Origin: Cymodocea nodosa
Lineage: Eukaryota > Streptophyta > Magnoliopsida > Alismatales > Cymodoceaceae
Assembly (NCBI GenBank): GCA_036874045.1
Contig: CM072337.1
Span: 2,418,001-2,482,000, forward strand
Length of the DNA: 64,000 nt
Direction of reading: 5' to 3'
Positions 1 to 11,640 of the stretch are shown here, piece after piece. Positions within the stretch are counted from its first letter, which is position 1, and every line of letters begins with the position of its first letter. A program made the translations under genes and the position numbers. The notes under the pieces were generated by a model that worked only from the letters and a program-made list of their open reading frames with translations, did not search any database and was not told the origin of the DNA.

Positions 1-667
1 TTTTGGTAACCGCTAAACCGATAAAGTTTCGTACGTGGTTAAAAGAATAATTGTTCTGCTTAATCCACGAACTAACCTCGTTGAGTTACAGAAAACTCAA
101 CAGAATACAGTTGGTTACTCTTGCTAACTCCATGGACTAACTTCGTTGAGTTACAGATAACGGAGTGACCTTATATTATATTACTGACCTCGTAGAGTTA
201 CGGTTAACTCAACGGACTTACTTCGTTGAGTTAACACTTAGCAACTACTAAGTTTTACTCTCGTAAGTTCTCTTTGTTCTTATTTTCTTTGTTTATTCTG
301 CTAACTGACATAAAGTTAAATCTATGTCATTAATGCATCATTTTGATTAAAATTCATTTAAATCTAAATCTTATATAAAGATTTAACTTGCAGGTCATTT
401 TATGTTATGCAGAATTTACATTTTACCTTATAACATGCAAAAATTTTTAAGCAGTTATCCTGTCATTCAGCAAATTGTAAATTTGTTACATATTCATTCA
501 TAAAGTTTCACAATATCATAATATTCAATAATTTCCATTCATTTCACATTCAAAACACGTATGAAAATTGCATTTGAAAAATTTACATTCATTAATATGA
601 ATCAATTACAATACAAGTACATCATACAATTTCATACAATTTTACATAAGTAGACAAACAATACAAT
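1..667 (-). other. E1 non-coding tract downstream of the env-position ORF
   Basis: There is no open frame of note. The tract matches 12198-12969 (E2) and 35600-36304 (N), which also follow the same ORF. It starts at the window edge inside that homology, so E1 continues leftwards. No polypurine tract or LTR terminus appears in these 667 bases, although a conventional element would be expected to end here. The distal half (about 300-667) is AT-rich and featureless. Positions 60-240 hold the palindrome array listed separately. Confidence 0.7.
60..240. repeat. Palindrome array, AGTTA/TAACT type (E1, after env-like ORF)
   Basis: Alternating arms GTTGAGTTA and TAACTCAAC, separated by 3-15 bases, allow several mutually exclusive hairpins. 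Examples start near 78, 139 and 220. The same array follows the env-like ORF of E2 (12246-12500) and N (35661-35855). Confidence 0.8.
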
Positions 668-3600
668 TTAATCTCTATTCCTAAGTTCATCTACTTCCTT
701 TTAGAGTTTTTCTAATTGAAGTTCTAATTGATTAATCCTCTCTACAGCTCCTATAATTCCTCTAGAAGGTACTGCTAGTTCTGCAGCTACAAAATTTCTG
801 TATTCTTTCACTGAAATGGTTCTTGATCTGATCCTTTTTGATGTCCATTTAGTGAAATCGATACAGTCCACCATCAGTAGTGGAATCAAATCTCCATAAA
901 ATAATTTCTTCTTCACTGCTTTCAGCTTGGAGACAAAAACTGCAAACCAATTTATTTGGATCTTATTTACAACTGCATACGTGGCCCATTTGACAAATTG
1001 ACTTAATTCTATGTCATGACCCTGTCGTTGATAGACATTCTTAATCAGAATGTTAGCTACCATGTGTGCTTTACCATTTAAATGCTTCAATCTGTTTAGT
1101 AATGGCACACCAGGATTGATAGCTAAATAATCCTTAATTTGCTGTTCAGTCCATTCAACTATAGTTGCATCTTCCAAAATTTTTGTTCCTTCATTCTTTA
1201 ACCCAAATATGTTGTGGAGAAGCTCTGGTGTTATCTATACATCAACTTCCTCCACGTTTGAAATTAATCCTCCTTCTCTTTCTCTCAAATTTGCATAGAA
1301 ATAGGGCACTAAATTTTCATATACTGCATGCCCTCTTTCTTGAGATATAAATTGCAATAGACCTTGGAATTCAAATAATTCTTTGATTTCTTGCATTCCA
1401 TACCAATTTACTGGTCTACTATAAATGATATCATAACCCCTTATTTCTTGGTATTTGGTATAAGCTTCCTGACTACAAAAATGTACTTCATTCAAAATTG
1501 TTGTTTCAGTCGGGTCAGGAAGGTGACTTTGTTACTCCTGAGGGGTTTGTTCTTGATCTTCCTTTAGCATAGGCTGCATTTGGACATTCTCTTCAGATTC
1601 CTGGATTTTTGCTTTTGCTTCTTGTTCAAGCTTTAATTTTGCCCATTTTTAATGAATTTTATAAGTAATTTTGCATGATATTATATATCTATGGTGGATA
1701 AATGATATTAATTATGGGTAATATAAGTCTTGAAATATAGTGCAATATAGAAATTTAATTAACAAGTGCATCCCCCATTGGATATAATTTTACATGGAAC
1801 ACATTGATTTATTTTGCATGTCCTATGTTGGCTAACGTCTCTTGGAGTTCAACTTCCATTAATTGTAGGTAACATATATATGGGAGGAGCTTAATGCAAA
1901 AGACCAAAGAAGATGTAAAGAATCAAAAGTTGGTGGACTAAACTTTAAAGAAGAGGACATGCCAACACCTTATAGGCCCTCCTAGATCTATGGCATCTTA
2001 TTGGCTTGGTGATAAAACCAAGGTGCCACATCAAAGAGAGAGAAGACAAAACAACATAAATACAAGGGGAGAGGAATTTCGTCCAAGACCTTGGTGCTTC
2101 CAACAAGAGAAAGAAGGAGGAGAAGAAGCTTGGAGGTGAGGCTTGTGCTTCCAAAGAGAGACCATCCATTCATGCTATTCACCATTCCAAGGGCTAAGGA
2201 GAAGACGTCCAAGCTTGGAGATGGATTTGCTGCCAAGTTCCATTGAATTCAAAGCTCTAGAGAAGAAGATAAGAAGCTCCTAAGGTAGTGACAACTCTTA
2301 GAGTTTATTATTTTCTTGTATAGAAGGAAGAATTGATGAGAAATGGTGGTGAACATCTCAATTATATGTCTTCTTAGCTAGATAGAGTTCAATGAATGTA
2401 TATGAATGTTTAATTCTTCTTTTCAACTTCTAATTTGCATCCTCTATTCACGTGTATTGTTGGGGCTGTTGGTGAGGCTTTCACACGAGTGAATGACACT
2501 CATCAATGGTGGCTTGGCGCATTTGAGAAGAAGGTGTGAATTGAAAGAAGAAGAAAATAAGTGTTGATGTTCATTTGAATGAAGAACCTATCACTTATAT
2601 CTAGTTGTTAATTTTAATTTCAGTAGTTAATTGAGTTTGTTATATCTTATATTGATCACATTTTGTCCTAATCAATCTCCAAAAAGAATTTCTAATGCAA
2701 GTAGTATAGTATAGTTTAGCTAGATTAGCAAATAGCATAATTGCATGCATTTAGTATAAATTAGAATAGAGTAGTATAGTCTATTGAACCTTGTTGTTTT
2801 ATTTTTCTTTCCTTAATATTGATGCATTGATATCACTTCTGAAATCACATGGAACTTGTGTGCATGTTATAATTGAATGAGTTGATAGATTTACAAGTAA
2901 AGAAATTGATTCACATCACCATTTTCCACTACAAATTGCCTTGAAATTGCATGATTTGTGAGCTTGTGTTAACTTTGATTATTCTACATTCACATGTCAT
3001 TAATTTACTGAAGTATACCTAAGAGCTTGAAGAACAAGTTGAGTAATAGTTGATTAAGTCATAAACACAATCCTTGTGGAAGAATGACCTGTATTTGCCA
3101 TGTACACCAAAAGAATTGTGCACTTGCAGTAAAGCTTGAGCTAAAAATATAGCTCAACACTTCTGTCTGTGGTGGTGATCCGGTAGAACTCTCCACTCTG
3201 TCTTGAATTCTCTCCATAAATTGCTGAAGAGTTTCCTGTTCTTCACTGGAATCTGTGAAATTATTTTTGTCCAAATGGCTTCTTTCAGCCTCATCATTTT
3301 CTTCACTTTCATGCTCCTCCTGACTACCAATCTGTTCTGTTAATGTTCTTTCTGATTTTGTAATAGATTGGGATGGAGTCACGGGCAATTCAGTTTCTAC
3401 CCTAATTTCTGTTTCTTCTTGTACAGGCTGCAGACTAATTTCAGCCTGATTTTCTTCTTTTCTTTGCTCCTCCTACTCTTCAAAATCAGATAGCAGGTTA
3501 ATAAAAATCTGCTCCACAGGCCTTGTAAAAATTGGTACTTCAGATTTAATTTCCTCAAATTCAAGCACTTTTTCTTTTCCTTTCTTTTTTCTGATTAGTT

Positions 3601-4262
3601 GTGTCTGTTCTTCCTCTTCATCTTTTGAAATTAAATCTACAAAAGTAGGCTCTGTAGGCCTTCGAGCCACAGGTATTGGCTCTTCCTGTTTAACTTTTCC
3701 TATAACTACTGGTCTCGAAGGACCAGCTTCATCTTCTTTTGCAGCAGATTTGGCAGCAGTTCTGGCAGTAGCTTCGTGATGCTGCTCCAATTTGATTTTA
3801 TATTGGGCTTTCAACTTTTCTACAGCCATCTTTTTGTAAAGTGCATCAAACACTAGGTGTGCTTTGGCCACTACCAAATCTTCTGATTCTCCTTGGTTCT
3901 TCCCAACTTGAACCAGTTCTGCAAATTCTCTTTTCTCAGCTTCCTCGTCCAGCAATACGTTTCTTAAACCACAATCTGGCTTTACGTTGAATTAGCTCTA
4001 GGGCTACTTCATTGTTTGGCCGGATTTTTCTTTCTTTACTTAATGCAATTTCAGTTGCCACTTTAATTCGTGTCTCCATTATCTATGGTATCTGTATTTC
4101 TAATTCAACCAAAATTTTTCTCAAGTTAAAGAGTTCTAATTCTACCTTTTGTAGCTCTTTCTCTCTTGTTGTATTTCTGATCTTCTGCCTCGTATGCCAT
4201 TCTTCAGATTCCTTCAAAAACTGTACAGTGTCAACTGCCTCTTCCCAGAATTCAGGCGTCAT
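668..4262 (-). pseudogene. E1 env-position ORF (Athila-type post-pol ORF), interrupted by a solo LTR
   Basis: Third coding block of E1, downstream of integrase. It reads from ATG at 4262 (an upstream in-frame ATG lies at 4292) to a TAA at 668-670. Excluding the insertion at 1623-3164, about 680 codons can be followed. The N-terminal part is charged and coiled-coil-like, with Glu/Lys-rich tracts. The C-terminal part is the conserved globular region: NEVHF, SQEAY and KYQEIRGY near 1495-1440, FYANLRE near 1285, and the end block with GDLIPLLMVD near 880. This C-terminal block resembles the family annotated as putative plant transposon protein found in Athila/Tat elements; that assignment is from memory of the family. 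In-frame stops occur (for example near 3475 and 701). No signal peptide or obvious transmembrane segment was seen, so an envelope function is only positional. Confidence 0.72.
1623..3159 (+). mobile_element. Solo LTR of an unrelated LTR retrotransposon, 1537 bp
   Basis: It starts TGTTCAAGC and ends GCTCAACA, giving TG...CA termini with a short terminal inverted repeat. It is flanked by a perfect 5-bp target duplication CTTCT (1618-1622 and 3160-3164). The uninterrupted form of the target is seen in E3 and N, where the same ORF reads straight through (around 17215-17235 and 37255-37280). The 3' end carries text typical of a U5 end (around 3070-3130, ending in a CTTGCAGT block), which suggests plus orientation and perhaps a copia-type origin. 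There is no internal region, so it is a solo LTR left by LTR-LTR recombination. Short ORFs inside (around 1945-2236) are not credible genes. Confidence 0.85.
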
Positions 4263-4451
4263 CTTCCTTATCGTGGAGTTACACAACAGCACGGAATCGC
4301 TCTGATTTCTACTGTTCTAGATTCTAAATGATTTGCCGAATAATGCCCCCAAAACCCTAGGTTTTAGTTTAAATAAGTCCTAAGTTTAGGCGGGTAATCG
4401 GGTCATTTCCCGAACCAACTATTACTATTTTATCTGCGGTCTTAACTACAG

Positions 4452-4550
4452 TACTCTGTTGAGTTACAGTTAACTCAACAGAATAAGCTCGTTGACTAAA
4501 TCAAGACTCAACGGAGTAAGCTCGTTGAGTTAAACGTAACTCAATGAACT
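4452..4550. repeat. Palindrome array, AGTTA/TAACT type (E1 integrase-ORF spacer)
   Basis: Arms TGTTGAGTTA, TAACTCAACA, ACTCAACGG and CGTTGAGTTA alternate. They are equivalent to 15327-15470 (E2), 38718-38870 (N) and 61540-61690 (P). Confidence 0.75.
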
Positions 4551-4642
4551 CCCCGTACAAGCAAATATAATAATAAAATATTACAGAGAATAGTTTTTCT
4601 CTTTTGTTACCGGTTTAACCGATACTATGTTTCGATCAAACC

Positions 4643-4645
<3 letters not shown>

Positions 4646-4687
<42 letters not shown>
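4646..4687. repeat. (TA)n microsatellite
   Basis: An uninterrupted alternating TA run of about 42 bases in the integrase-ORF spacer of E1. It is absent from the equivalent spacers of E2, N and P. Confidence 0.95.
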
Positions 4688-4697
<10 letters not shown>

Positions 4698-4883
4698 CTT
4701 TCGGTTGAACCGATACTATGTTTCAGTAAAACCAACATTTTTTTTTGAAAATTAATATTCATATTTTTTTATGTTCTAGTCATACCGATGGATCCAGTCA
4801 GTTGAACCACAACTATTTTTATATTTTATATATATTTTTAATGTTTTTTTTTTATAGAAATAAACATAAAAACTGATTTCTTA

Positions 4884-6200
4884 CTAAATAAAGCTCGAGT
4901 AGTACTCTACTTTGACTTCTTCTATAATTCCAAAGGAGCTTTTTGGTGTTTTCAGAATAGGTTTAAGTCTTTGTCCATTTACTTTAAATATATTTTGATT
5001 TTTTGGATTTTCAATTTCAATAGCTCCATAAGGATAAACATTTCGAACTATGTAAGGTCCTGCCCATCTAGATTTCAATTTTCTTAGATGGTTATGGAGT
5101 CTAGAAATATAAAGATATACTTCTTGTCCTATTTCAAAGCTTTTAGGAATAATTTTTCTATCATGCCAAAATTTAATTTTTTCTTTTTCTCTTATAGTCT
5201 TTAAATAAGCTTCATTTCTAAATTCTTCTAATTCAATTAATTGCATTTTTCTATTTTCAATAGCTTGATTTAAATTAGTGTTCAGAGTTTTTAATGCCCA
5301 ATAAGCTTTATGTTCTATTTCAGCAGGTAAATGACAACTTTTTCCATATACTAGCTTAAAAGGTGACATACCTAAGTTCGTTTTATAAGTAGTTCTATAA
5401 GCCCAAAGTGCATTTACTAATCTATTAGCCCAATCTGTCTTAGTAGAATTTACTACTTTTTCCAAGATTAATTTAATTTGTTTGTTTGCACTTTCTACTT
5501 GTCCACTTGTTTGCGGATGATATGATGTTGCAATTCTATGGTTTACTCCATATTTCTTCATTAAGGCTTCAAAACTTCTATTACAGAAATGAGTTCCTCT
5601 ATCACTGATAATAGCTTTAGGTATTCCAAATTTGGCAAATATATTTGTTCTTATAAATTGTATTACCACTTTGTTGTCATTAGTTTTTGTAGGAATAGCT
5701 TCTATCCATTTTGATACATAATCCACCTCCAACAAAATGTAATTAAATTGATTAGACATAGGAAATGGAGCCATAAAATCTATTCCCCACACATCAAAGA
5801 TTTCAACCTCAACAATAGGATTAAGAGGCATCATATTCCTCTTTGATATTCTTCCTATTTGTTGACATCTTAAACAACTTAAGCAATATTTATGAGCATA
5901 TTTGAATAGTGTTGGCCAATAAAACCCACATTACATAATTTTTGCAGTAGTTTTCCCTAAACCAAAATGTCCTCCACAAGCTTGGTCATGAAAGAAAGAT
6001 AATATGCTCGGATATTCAGTTTTTGGAACACACCTCCTTAAAACCAGATCAATACATTTCTTAAATAAGTATAGGTCTTCCCAATAGTAATATTTTACTC
6101 TTGAGAAAAATAATTTCTTATCCTGTCTATTCCAATCCTTAGGTGTTAAACCAGTAACTAAGTAATTAACTATGTCTACATATCAAGGCATTGTGTTGAT
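4884..6200 (-). pseudogene. E1 integrase
   Basis: Integrase domain at the end of the E1 pol frame. The zinc-binding N-terminal region (about 5835-6010) ends in LSCLRCQQIG. The catalytic core follows with the DDE residues visible as [18 protein letters not shown] and GQVESANKQ. The C-terminal part includes [19 protein letters not shown] and a final WAGPYIV motif that precedes the stop at 4884. The longest intact stretch is 316 aa (4884-5834). The wording of the core is characteristic of the Athila clade of Ty3/gypsy elements. Upstream, the zinc-finger part is broken by at least one stop (near 5935), so the copy cannot be functional as read. Confidence 0.88.
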
Positions 6201-6209
6201 GGTCATTAA

Positions 6210-6578
6210 CTATTCATCAGGAAAATTATCCTTAATTTCAATATTTGATTTTTCTATTTGTAATCTTGATAAATGATCTGCTACTACATTCTCACAACCT
6301 TTTTTATCTTTAATTTCTAGATCAAATTCTTGTAATAATAATATCCATCGGATCAATCTAGGTTTAGTTTCTTTTTTCTTTATTAGATGTTTTAGAGCTG
6401 AATGATCCGTGTATACTATTACTTTAGCTCCAATTAGATATGATCTAAACTTTTCTAAAGCAAACACAACAGCTAATAATTCTTTTTCAGTAGTTGTGTA
6501 ATTAACTTGAGCATCATTTAAGGTTTTGCTTGCAAAATGAACCACTCTAGGAGATTTTTCTATCTTCTGTCCTAACAT
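6210..6578 (-). pseudogene. E1 RNase H domain (part)
   Basis: A 122-aa open stretch holding the RNase H region of pol: [20 protein letters not shown], the [10 protein letters not shown] aspartate motif and VVADHLSRL at its end. The N-terminal RNase H aspartate (CDASDFAV) lies just upstream near 6590 and is separated by a stop codon. It degrades the RNA strand during reverse transcription. It sits between RT and integrase as in all Ty3/gypsy elements. Confidence 0.85.
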
Positions 6579-6579
6579 T

Positions 6580-7786
6580 GCTCATACAGCAAAATCAGAA
6601 GCATCGCACATTAATTCAAATGGATAGTTCCAATCAGGTTTTTGAATTATAGGAGTTGAAATTAAGCTAGTCTTAAGTCTGAAAAATGCTTCCTTGCAAT
6701 TTTTATCAAAGTTAAATAGAACATCTTTTAATAGATTAGTTAAAGGTCTAGCTATCTTACTAAAGTCTTTAATAAATCCTCTATAAAAACCAACATGTCC
6801 TAGAAATGATCTAATATCTTTTACTGATTTAGGTTCTAGTAGATTAGATATTAATTCTATTTTAGCTTTATCTACTTCTAACCCTTTTTAGAAACAACAT
6901 GCCCTAAGACTATTCCTTGTTTAACCATGAAGTGACATTTTTCCCAATTTAAAACCAGATTTTTTTCCACACAGTGTTTTAATATTTGGTCTAAATTGCT
7001 TAAACACACTTCATATGAGTTACCATATACAGTAAAATCATCCATAAATATTTCTAAAAAATCTTCAGTCATTCCAGTAAATATGCCCTATACACATATT
7101 TGAAAGGTAGCTAGCACATTGCATAATCTGAATGGCATTCTTTTAAAAGCATAAGTTCCATTAGGACAGGTAAAAGTTGTTTTCTCTTGATCCTCTAATG
7201 CTCTTGGAATTTGATTATACCCTGAATACCTGTCTAGGAAACAAAAATATTCTTGCCCTGCTAATCTTTCCAGCATTTGATCTATAAAAGGTAAGGGAAA
7301 ATGATCTTTCCTAGTCACAACATTCAACTTTCTATAGTCTATACATACTCTCCAGCCTGATTGAATTCTAGTAGGAATCAAGTCTTGACTTTCATTCCTA
7401 ATAACTGTTAATCCTGATTTCTTGGGAATTACATGGATTGGACTAACCCACGAGCTATCAGAAATCGGATAAATTATATCATTATCTAACTATTTAACTA
7501 TTTCCTTCCTGACTACTTCTTTAAGGTTTGAATTTAATCTCCTCTCAAGAATTCTAACAGGTTTAGCATTCTCTTCTAAATATATGTGGTGACAGCATAA
7601 AGTTGGACTTAACCCTTTAATATCAGTCATAGTCCATCCTATTGCTTTTTTATAACTTTTTACTACATCTTTTAATTTAACTATTTGATACTCTTTTAAA
7701 TCTGAAGCAATAATGATTGGACAGGTTTGTTTATCTTCCAGAAATATATAGGTTAATTCAGGAGGTAAAGGTTTTAATTCTAAATA
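6580..7786 (-). pseudogene. E1 reverse transcriptase
   Basis: RT spread over several open stretches with stops between. The fingers/palm include WVSPIHVIPKK (near 7430), WRVCIDYRKLN (near 7340), FCFLDRYSGYNQIP (near 7230) and FTCPNGTYAFKRMPF (near 7160). The catalytic centre FMDD lies near 7045. The thumb/connection includes SFLGHAGFYRRF-like text near 6790. Premature stops include codons near 7090, 7490 and 6890; several correspond to Gln or Trp in the other copies. The frame continues from the protease ORF without a separate start. Confidence 0.85.
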
Positions 7787-9115
7787 CTACCCATCAGAAG
7801 CTAGAGCTCCTAACTGAACATCATCATTTTTTAAATTAATTTCTTCCAGATCTCCTTCTATATTTATGCTTTCACTTTCTTCTAAAGTTTCAGAATTGAT
7901 TTGCCTATTTAATTCTTCTTGAATCACATCATCTAGCATATCTCCTTCATCCTCTAAAAAGTCTATGATATATAAGGACATTTCTAACTCCTCAAACCTT
8001 TCTGGTTTGAAAATATTTAATTGAGTATCCTCATTACCATATGCTAACTTCATTACTCCAGTTTTACAATTGATAACATCTCTTGATGTTGCTAAAAATG
8101 GCCTTCCCAAAATTAAAGATGTATCACTATTTTTATGCTTAATTTGTTGGGAATCCAAAATTACAATATCAATACGATATATAAAAATTTTGATTTTAAT
8201 TAAGATATCCTCTATTTTTCCTCTAAGGTATCTTATACTTCTATCAGCTAATTGAATAACCGTACTAGTAGGAGTTAAGCCTTCTAATCCAAAGGTTGCA
8301 AATATATCACTTGGCATAACATTTATACCTGCACCTAAGTCTACTAAAGTTCTTTCTAGAATGGTATTTCCTATGGTGCATGATATAACAGGGATTCCAA
8401 GATCAGATAACTTTTTAGGAATTTGTGGCAGAAATACGGAACTACTTTGCTTAGCTAAAAAGACCTTTCTAAGAACTTTTCGCTCTCTTTTCTTAGTACA
8501 CCAATCCTTCAGAAATTTAGCACAAGGTGGCATTTTCTGCAATAGATCTAACAAAGGAATGTTAACTTGTACTTTTTCAAAAATTTCTCTGATTTTTTCT
8601 TGTTTTTTAGGAATTGTCTGTTGTAATCTTTCAAGATAGGGTGCTAAAGATTTTGATTTCAAAGACTCTTTTTCTTTTAGTTGATTTGTTTGATCATTTT
8701 TAGCTTCATTCGCAGATTCAGATTGTTCTTCAGTGATTTCTAGATTTTCAACTATATTTTCATTATCATTTTGATTTTTACTATTGTCCACCTTCATATG
8801 ATTTTCATTTTGAGTTCTTGGTGGTATATCAGTTCCAGATCTTAATGTTACACATACATCTTCCAGATTTTCGTTACTTTCATGATGTTTTTGTATATCA
8901 TTTTCGTGATTATGATCTTCAATTGTTTTTAGTTTTAAAATGCATTCTTTAAATTCTCTTGCATTAGTCTTTTCTATTTGCTGTATATTTTGCAAGTTAT
9001 GCAGGTTTATAACATTATAATTTTCATTGTCCTGTTGCATAACTTGTATTTTCATTGCATTTTCGTTTAATGCTTTTAATTTTGTTTCTAGATCATCTAA
9101 GTTCATTGCATTCAC
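7787..9115 (-). pseudogene. E1 gag-pol linker and aspartic protease (442-aa open stretch)
   Basis: The longest intact reading frame in the window. Residues 1-150 are low-complexity, Asn/Glu/Lys-rich. Residues about 195-225 contain FLKDWCTKKRERK, equivalent to the FLKELCTHKRK-type block of Athila. The protease centre is D259-L-G-A in TLVDLGAGINVMPS, and the flap/end motif ILGRPF is at 335-340. DLGA in place of D-S/T-G is normal for Athila elements. The C-terminal acidic tail leads into RT. The start used here is the first Met after a stop, not a proven initiation site. The frame probably began upstream in the NC segment. Confidence 0.87.
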
Positions 9116-9604
9116 TTGTTAATCAATTTTCTTTATGGCTTTTTCTGTTTCGTAAATTATATCCTGTTTAGGTTCTGAATATGCCTCCTTATAGTTTAAT
9201 TGGTTGACTTCTTGTTGTTAACACACAAAGTATTCCAGTTTGTCCAGATTTTGCTCTATAGTATGCTCCAGTCTGTCATAGCTATCCCAAACTTTAGTGT
9301 CTCTCATCATATTACACATTCTATACTGACAATCAGTTGGGTAAACTATAGGATTCTCATACTTGGCTCTATTATATTGAGGATAATTCATTTGTTGTTC
9401 ATGGGATCTAACCGTCTATAAATGTCTCAATTTCAAACAGTCAGAAATGTCGTGTCCTTCAGAATTGCAGAATTCACATATGCTAATTACAGGTTTCAGA
9501 AATCTTTGAGCATAAGCATATGCCATATTCTCAATTACAGAAGAAAACACACAACTCTGGCTATTAAAACGAAACAGCTCTAACAGTTGCTTATATCTTT
9601 TCAA
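9116..9604 (-). pseudogene. E1 nucleocapsid zinc knuckle, first coding segment after the primer site
   Basis: The open stretch at 9416-9604 (62 aa) carries C43-x2-C46-x4-H51-x4-C56 in CEFCNSEGHDISDC, a retroviral CCHC knuckle that binds RNA. 9116-9415 continues the same region with stops. The striking point is position: the knuckle is coded about 60-130 bases after the PBS, with no capsid domain in front. E3 and P have the same organisation. A capsid-type gag is found instead far downstream in N (34001-35336). Confidence 0.8.
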
Positions 9605-9614
9605 TTCAATTCAA

Positions 9615-9633
9615 TTCCTCGGCAACGGCGCCA
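9615..9633 (-). promoter_or_regulatory. E1 primer binding site, tRNA-Asp type
   Basis: Minus strand TGGCGCCGTTGCCGAGGAA. It matches the 3' end of plant tRNA-Asp(GTC) except for one position. It lies 7 bases inside the LTR end, as expected for the start of minus-strand DNA synthesis. Confidence 0.88.
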
Positions 9634-9915
9634 TAAAACTTGTTTGAGTTTTCCCAGCACTACACTAGAAAAACTTGGATTTGTTACTTTTGTTTTTACT
9701 TAGTTAATTTATCTTTATGCCTATTCTCTCTTTTAGAAGTAAACAAAAAACCTTTAATACAATTTAGATATTAATTCCAATTTGTACTTTAACTGCAAGT
9801 GCACAGTGTCTCTTGTATCAGTGTGTAAGTACAAGTCGATCCCAAAGGGAATTGCTGACAAACTTGAGAACTATACGTCTGTAAAAAATCAAATTTATAT
9901 ATTCAATAAGCTCTC

Positions 9916-10006
9916 CGTTGAATTACAGCTAACTCAACGGACTAAGTTCGTTGAATTATGGATAACTCAACGAACTAACCTCGTGGACTTAAGTTAACTC
10001 CACGAG
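9916..10006. repeat. Palindrome array in LTR U5 (E1)
   Basis: Arms CGTTGAATTA, TAACTCAACG, CGTTGAATTA, TAACTCAACG, CGTGGACTTAA and TTAACTCCACG alternate. Both the TTG/CAA and the TGG/CCA stem variants occur side by side. Equivalent arrays are at 23191-23288, 29209-29275, 43885-43985 and 56065-56125. Confidence 0.8.
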
Positions 10007-11039
10007 ACTGCCTTTTCTTTTTAATATTGCTATTTACAGAGGAATTCGGCCAACCATTGGGCGATTCCACAGATTGTAAATAACATCAATTAAGCTCTTT
10101 AATGTTAGTTAACATTAGATTTATCATTGAGCAATACTAACATTTAGATAATTCAAACAGTAACCATTAAAATCTTTAAGTCTTTTGAACGAACCAATTT
10201 CAGTAAACTGTAAAACTAAAGTAAACATAAAACAATCACAACACTGACAAAGATAATATTAATCACGATACAACACAAATAATACAACACTCAAATACAA
10301 CATACAAACATAGATAAATTGTTTTTGGTATTTTTGTTTTAATATGAACATGGAAATGGGCGATAAGTGAAATGTAAAGTAATCTCACTTGACAGTAAAT
10401 ACTTCCGACACTACTTGCAACGCGATTACACCACTAAAAATTAAATTACTTACAATCCTGTCTCCTCTCCCTATAGAATCGTGAGTCTAGAATTGCAAGA
10501 TGATCTCCTCCTCAACATACAGGCATCAACCCGAAGCTAAGGCTAAAAGCTTTACAATCTCCTGAAATATGAGTCGACGCTTGGTGAAAATGGCTTCCCT
10601 TCCCCCAACGCGATCACTCCTCACAATGGTTGCCAAGCACTGTGTTTGGCTTGGAATCAACCCGACATCAGGCAAGTATCCTCACAGACCTCCGATGGTT
10701 GGTGATTATGGTGGTGATGATGGTGATGATGATGGTTGGTGTGGTACTTCAGAGAATTGCAACACCGATCCTCCTCTACACACACTGTTCGCCCATCAAT
10801 CACATACTTCTCTTTTTTTCTTCTTTTCTTTTATATTTCTTCAGTAGTAATTGCATCGGCTTGAATGGTCGGTTGGATTTCCTTCATTCGTATTAACGGT
10901 GATGATTTCTTTCCCTACGCGATACGTGCAAACGTGGTTTTTCTCTTCCAACTGTTTGTTCCTACAACTGCTACAGTGGCATATTAAAAAATATATAGTC
11001 TGTGGAGTTACAGATAACCCAACGGACTTTCTTCATTGA

Positions 11040-11510
11040 TTTAACTATAAAACACGTGCATAAATTTAACTATCCGATGCTCAAGTGCATTTCGAATACT
11101 TATAAACTTAATTATCCGATGCTCAGATGTATTTTGGATACTTACACATAACTCGTCGATATATAACTTAAGTAAATCTACCAGATCTCAACACGTGTCA
11201 GCAGCAGTTTAATCATAAAATAACATTTCGGAGAATTACAGGTCTATCTATCTGATACTCAGATGCATTTCGGATAGTTACACCTAACTCACCAAAAATC
11301 CACTTAAGTCAATTTCCCAAAACATGACACGTGTCCTCAGCTATTTTATAAATAAAAAGAGATTTCAGAGAGTTACAGGGATAACTATCCGATACCCAGC
11401 TGCAATTTCAGATAGTTATAGATAACTCACCGAAAGTTCACTTAAGTCATTCATTATGGTTTCGACACGTGTACTTCAGGAAATAATAAAATATTCTCTC
11501 AAAACATAAC
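11040..11510. repeat. Modular U3 repeats, about 138 bp each, with G-box and hairpin (E1 LTR)
   Basis: ACACGTG-type boxes lie at 11053, 11191, 11326 and 11465, spaced 135-139 bases apart. Between them, similar text recurs: a palindrome TAACTATCCGAT...TTCGGATAGTTA, then an ACTCACCGAAAATCCACTTAAG-like block. This looks like four diverged tandem units. CACGTG is the core of plant G-box/ABRE sites bound by bZIP and bHLH factors, so the modules may be promoter or enhancer units of the LTR. That role is inference. Confidence 0.65.
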
Positions 11511-11511
11511 T

Positions 11512-11640
11512 GTTTGGCAATTTAAACATAACTATCCGATACATATTCGGTCTGTTAAACATAACTGTCCGAATTTGTTCGGTATGTTAAACATAACTGT
11601 TTGAATATGTTCGATATGTTAAACATAACTGTCCAAATTT
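11512..11640. repeat. Tandem repeat of about 33 bp with palindromic units
   Basis: Four imperfect copies of a unit containing AAACATAACTGTCCGAA and TTCGGTATGTT. Each unit can fold on itself. It is present only in the E1 LTR; the other LTRs have a single CATAACTGTCCG block here. Confidence 0.7.

Larger units (their letters stand above)
4263..4883 (-). other. E1 spacer between integrase and env-like ORF
   Basis: A non-coding stretch of about 620 bases with two compartments. Near the ORF start (4452-4550) lie AGTTA/TAACT palindromes. Nearer integrase (about 4605-4800) lie TTCGGT/ACCGA palindromes and a (TA)n run at 4646-4687. The same arrangement is present in E2, N and P. Confidence 0.7.

Noticed and set aside
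60-240. Repeats with spacers resembling a CRISPR array
   Set aside because: Arms alternate in orientation, spacers are irregular and short, and the setting is a plant retroelement.
1165-1350. Plus-strand ORFs opposite env-like and pol genes (also 8361-8639, 18897-19154, 21649-21852, 63465-63713)
   Set aside because: They are mirror frames of conserved coding sequence and recur only because the sense protein is conserved.
1945-2236. Two overlapping minus-strand ORFs inside the solo LTR
   Set aside because: No homology recognised, short, and inside an LTR with a clean target duplication.
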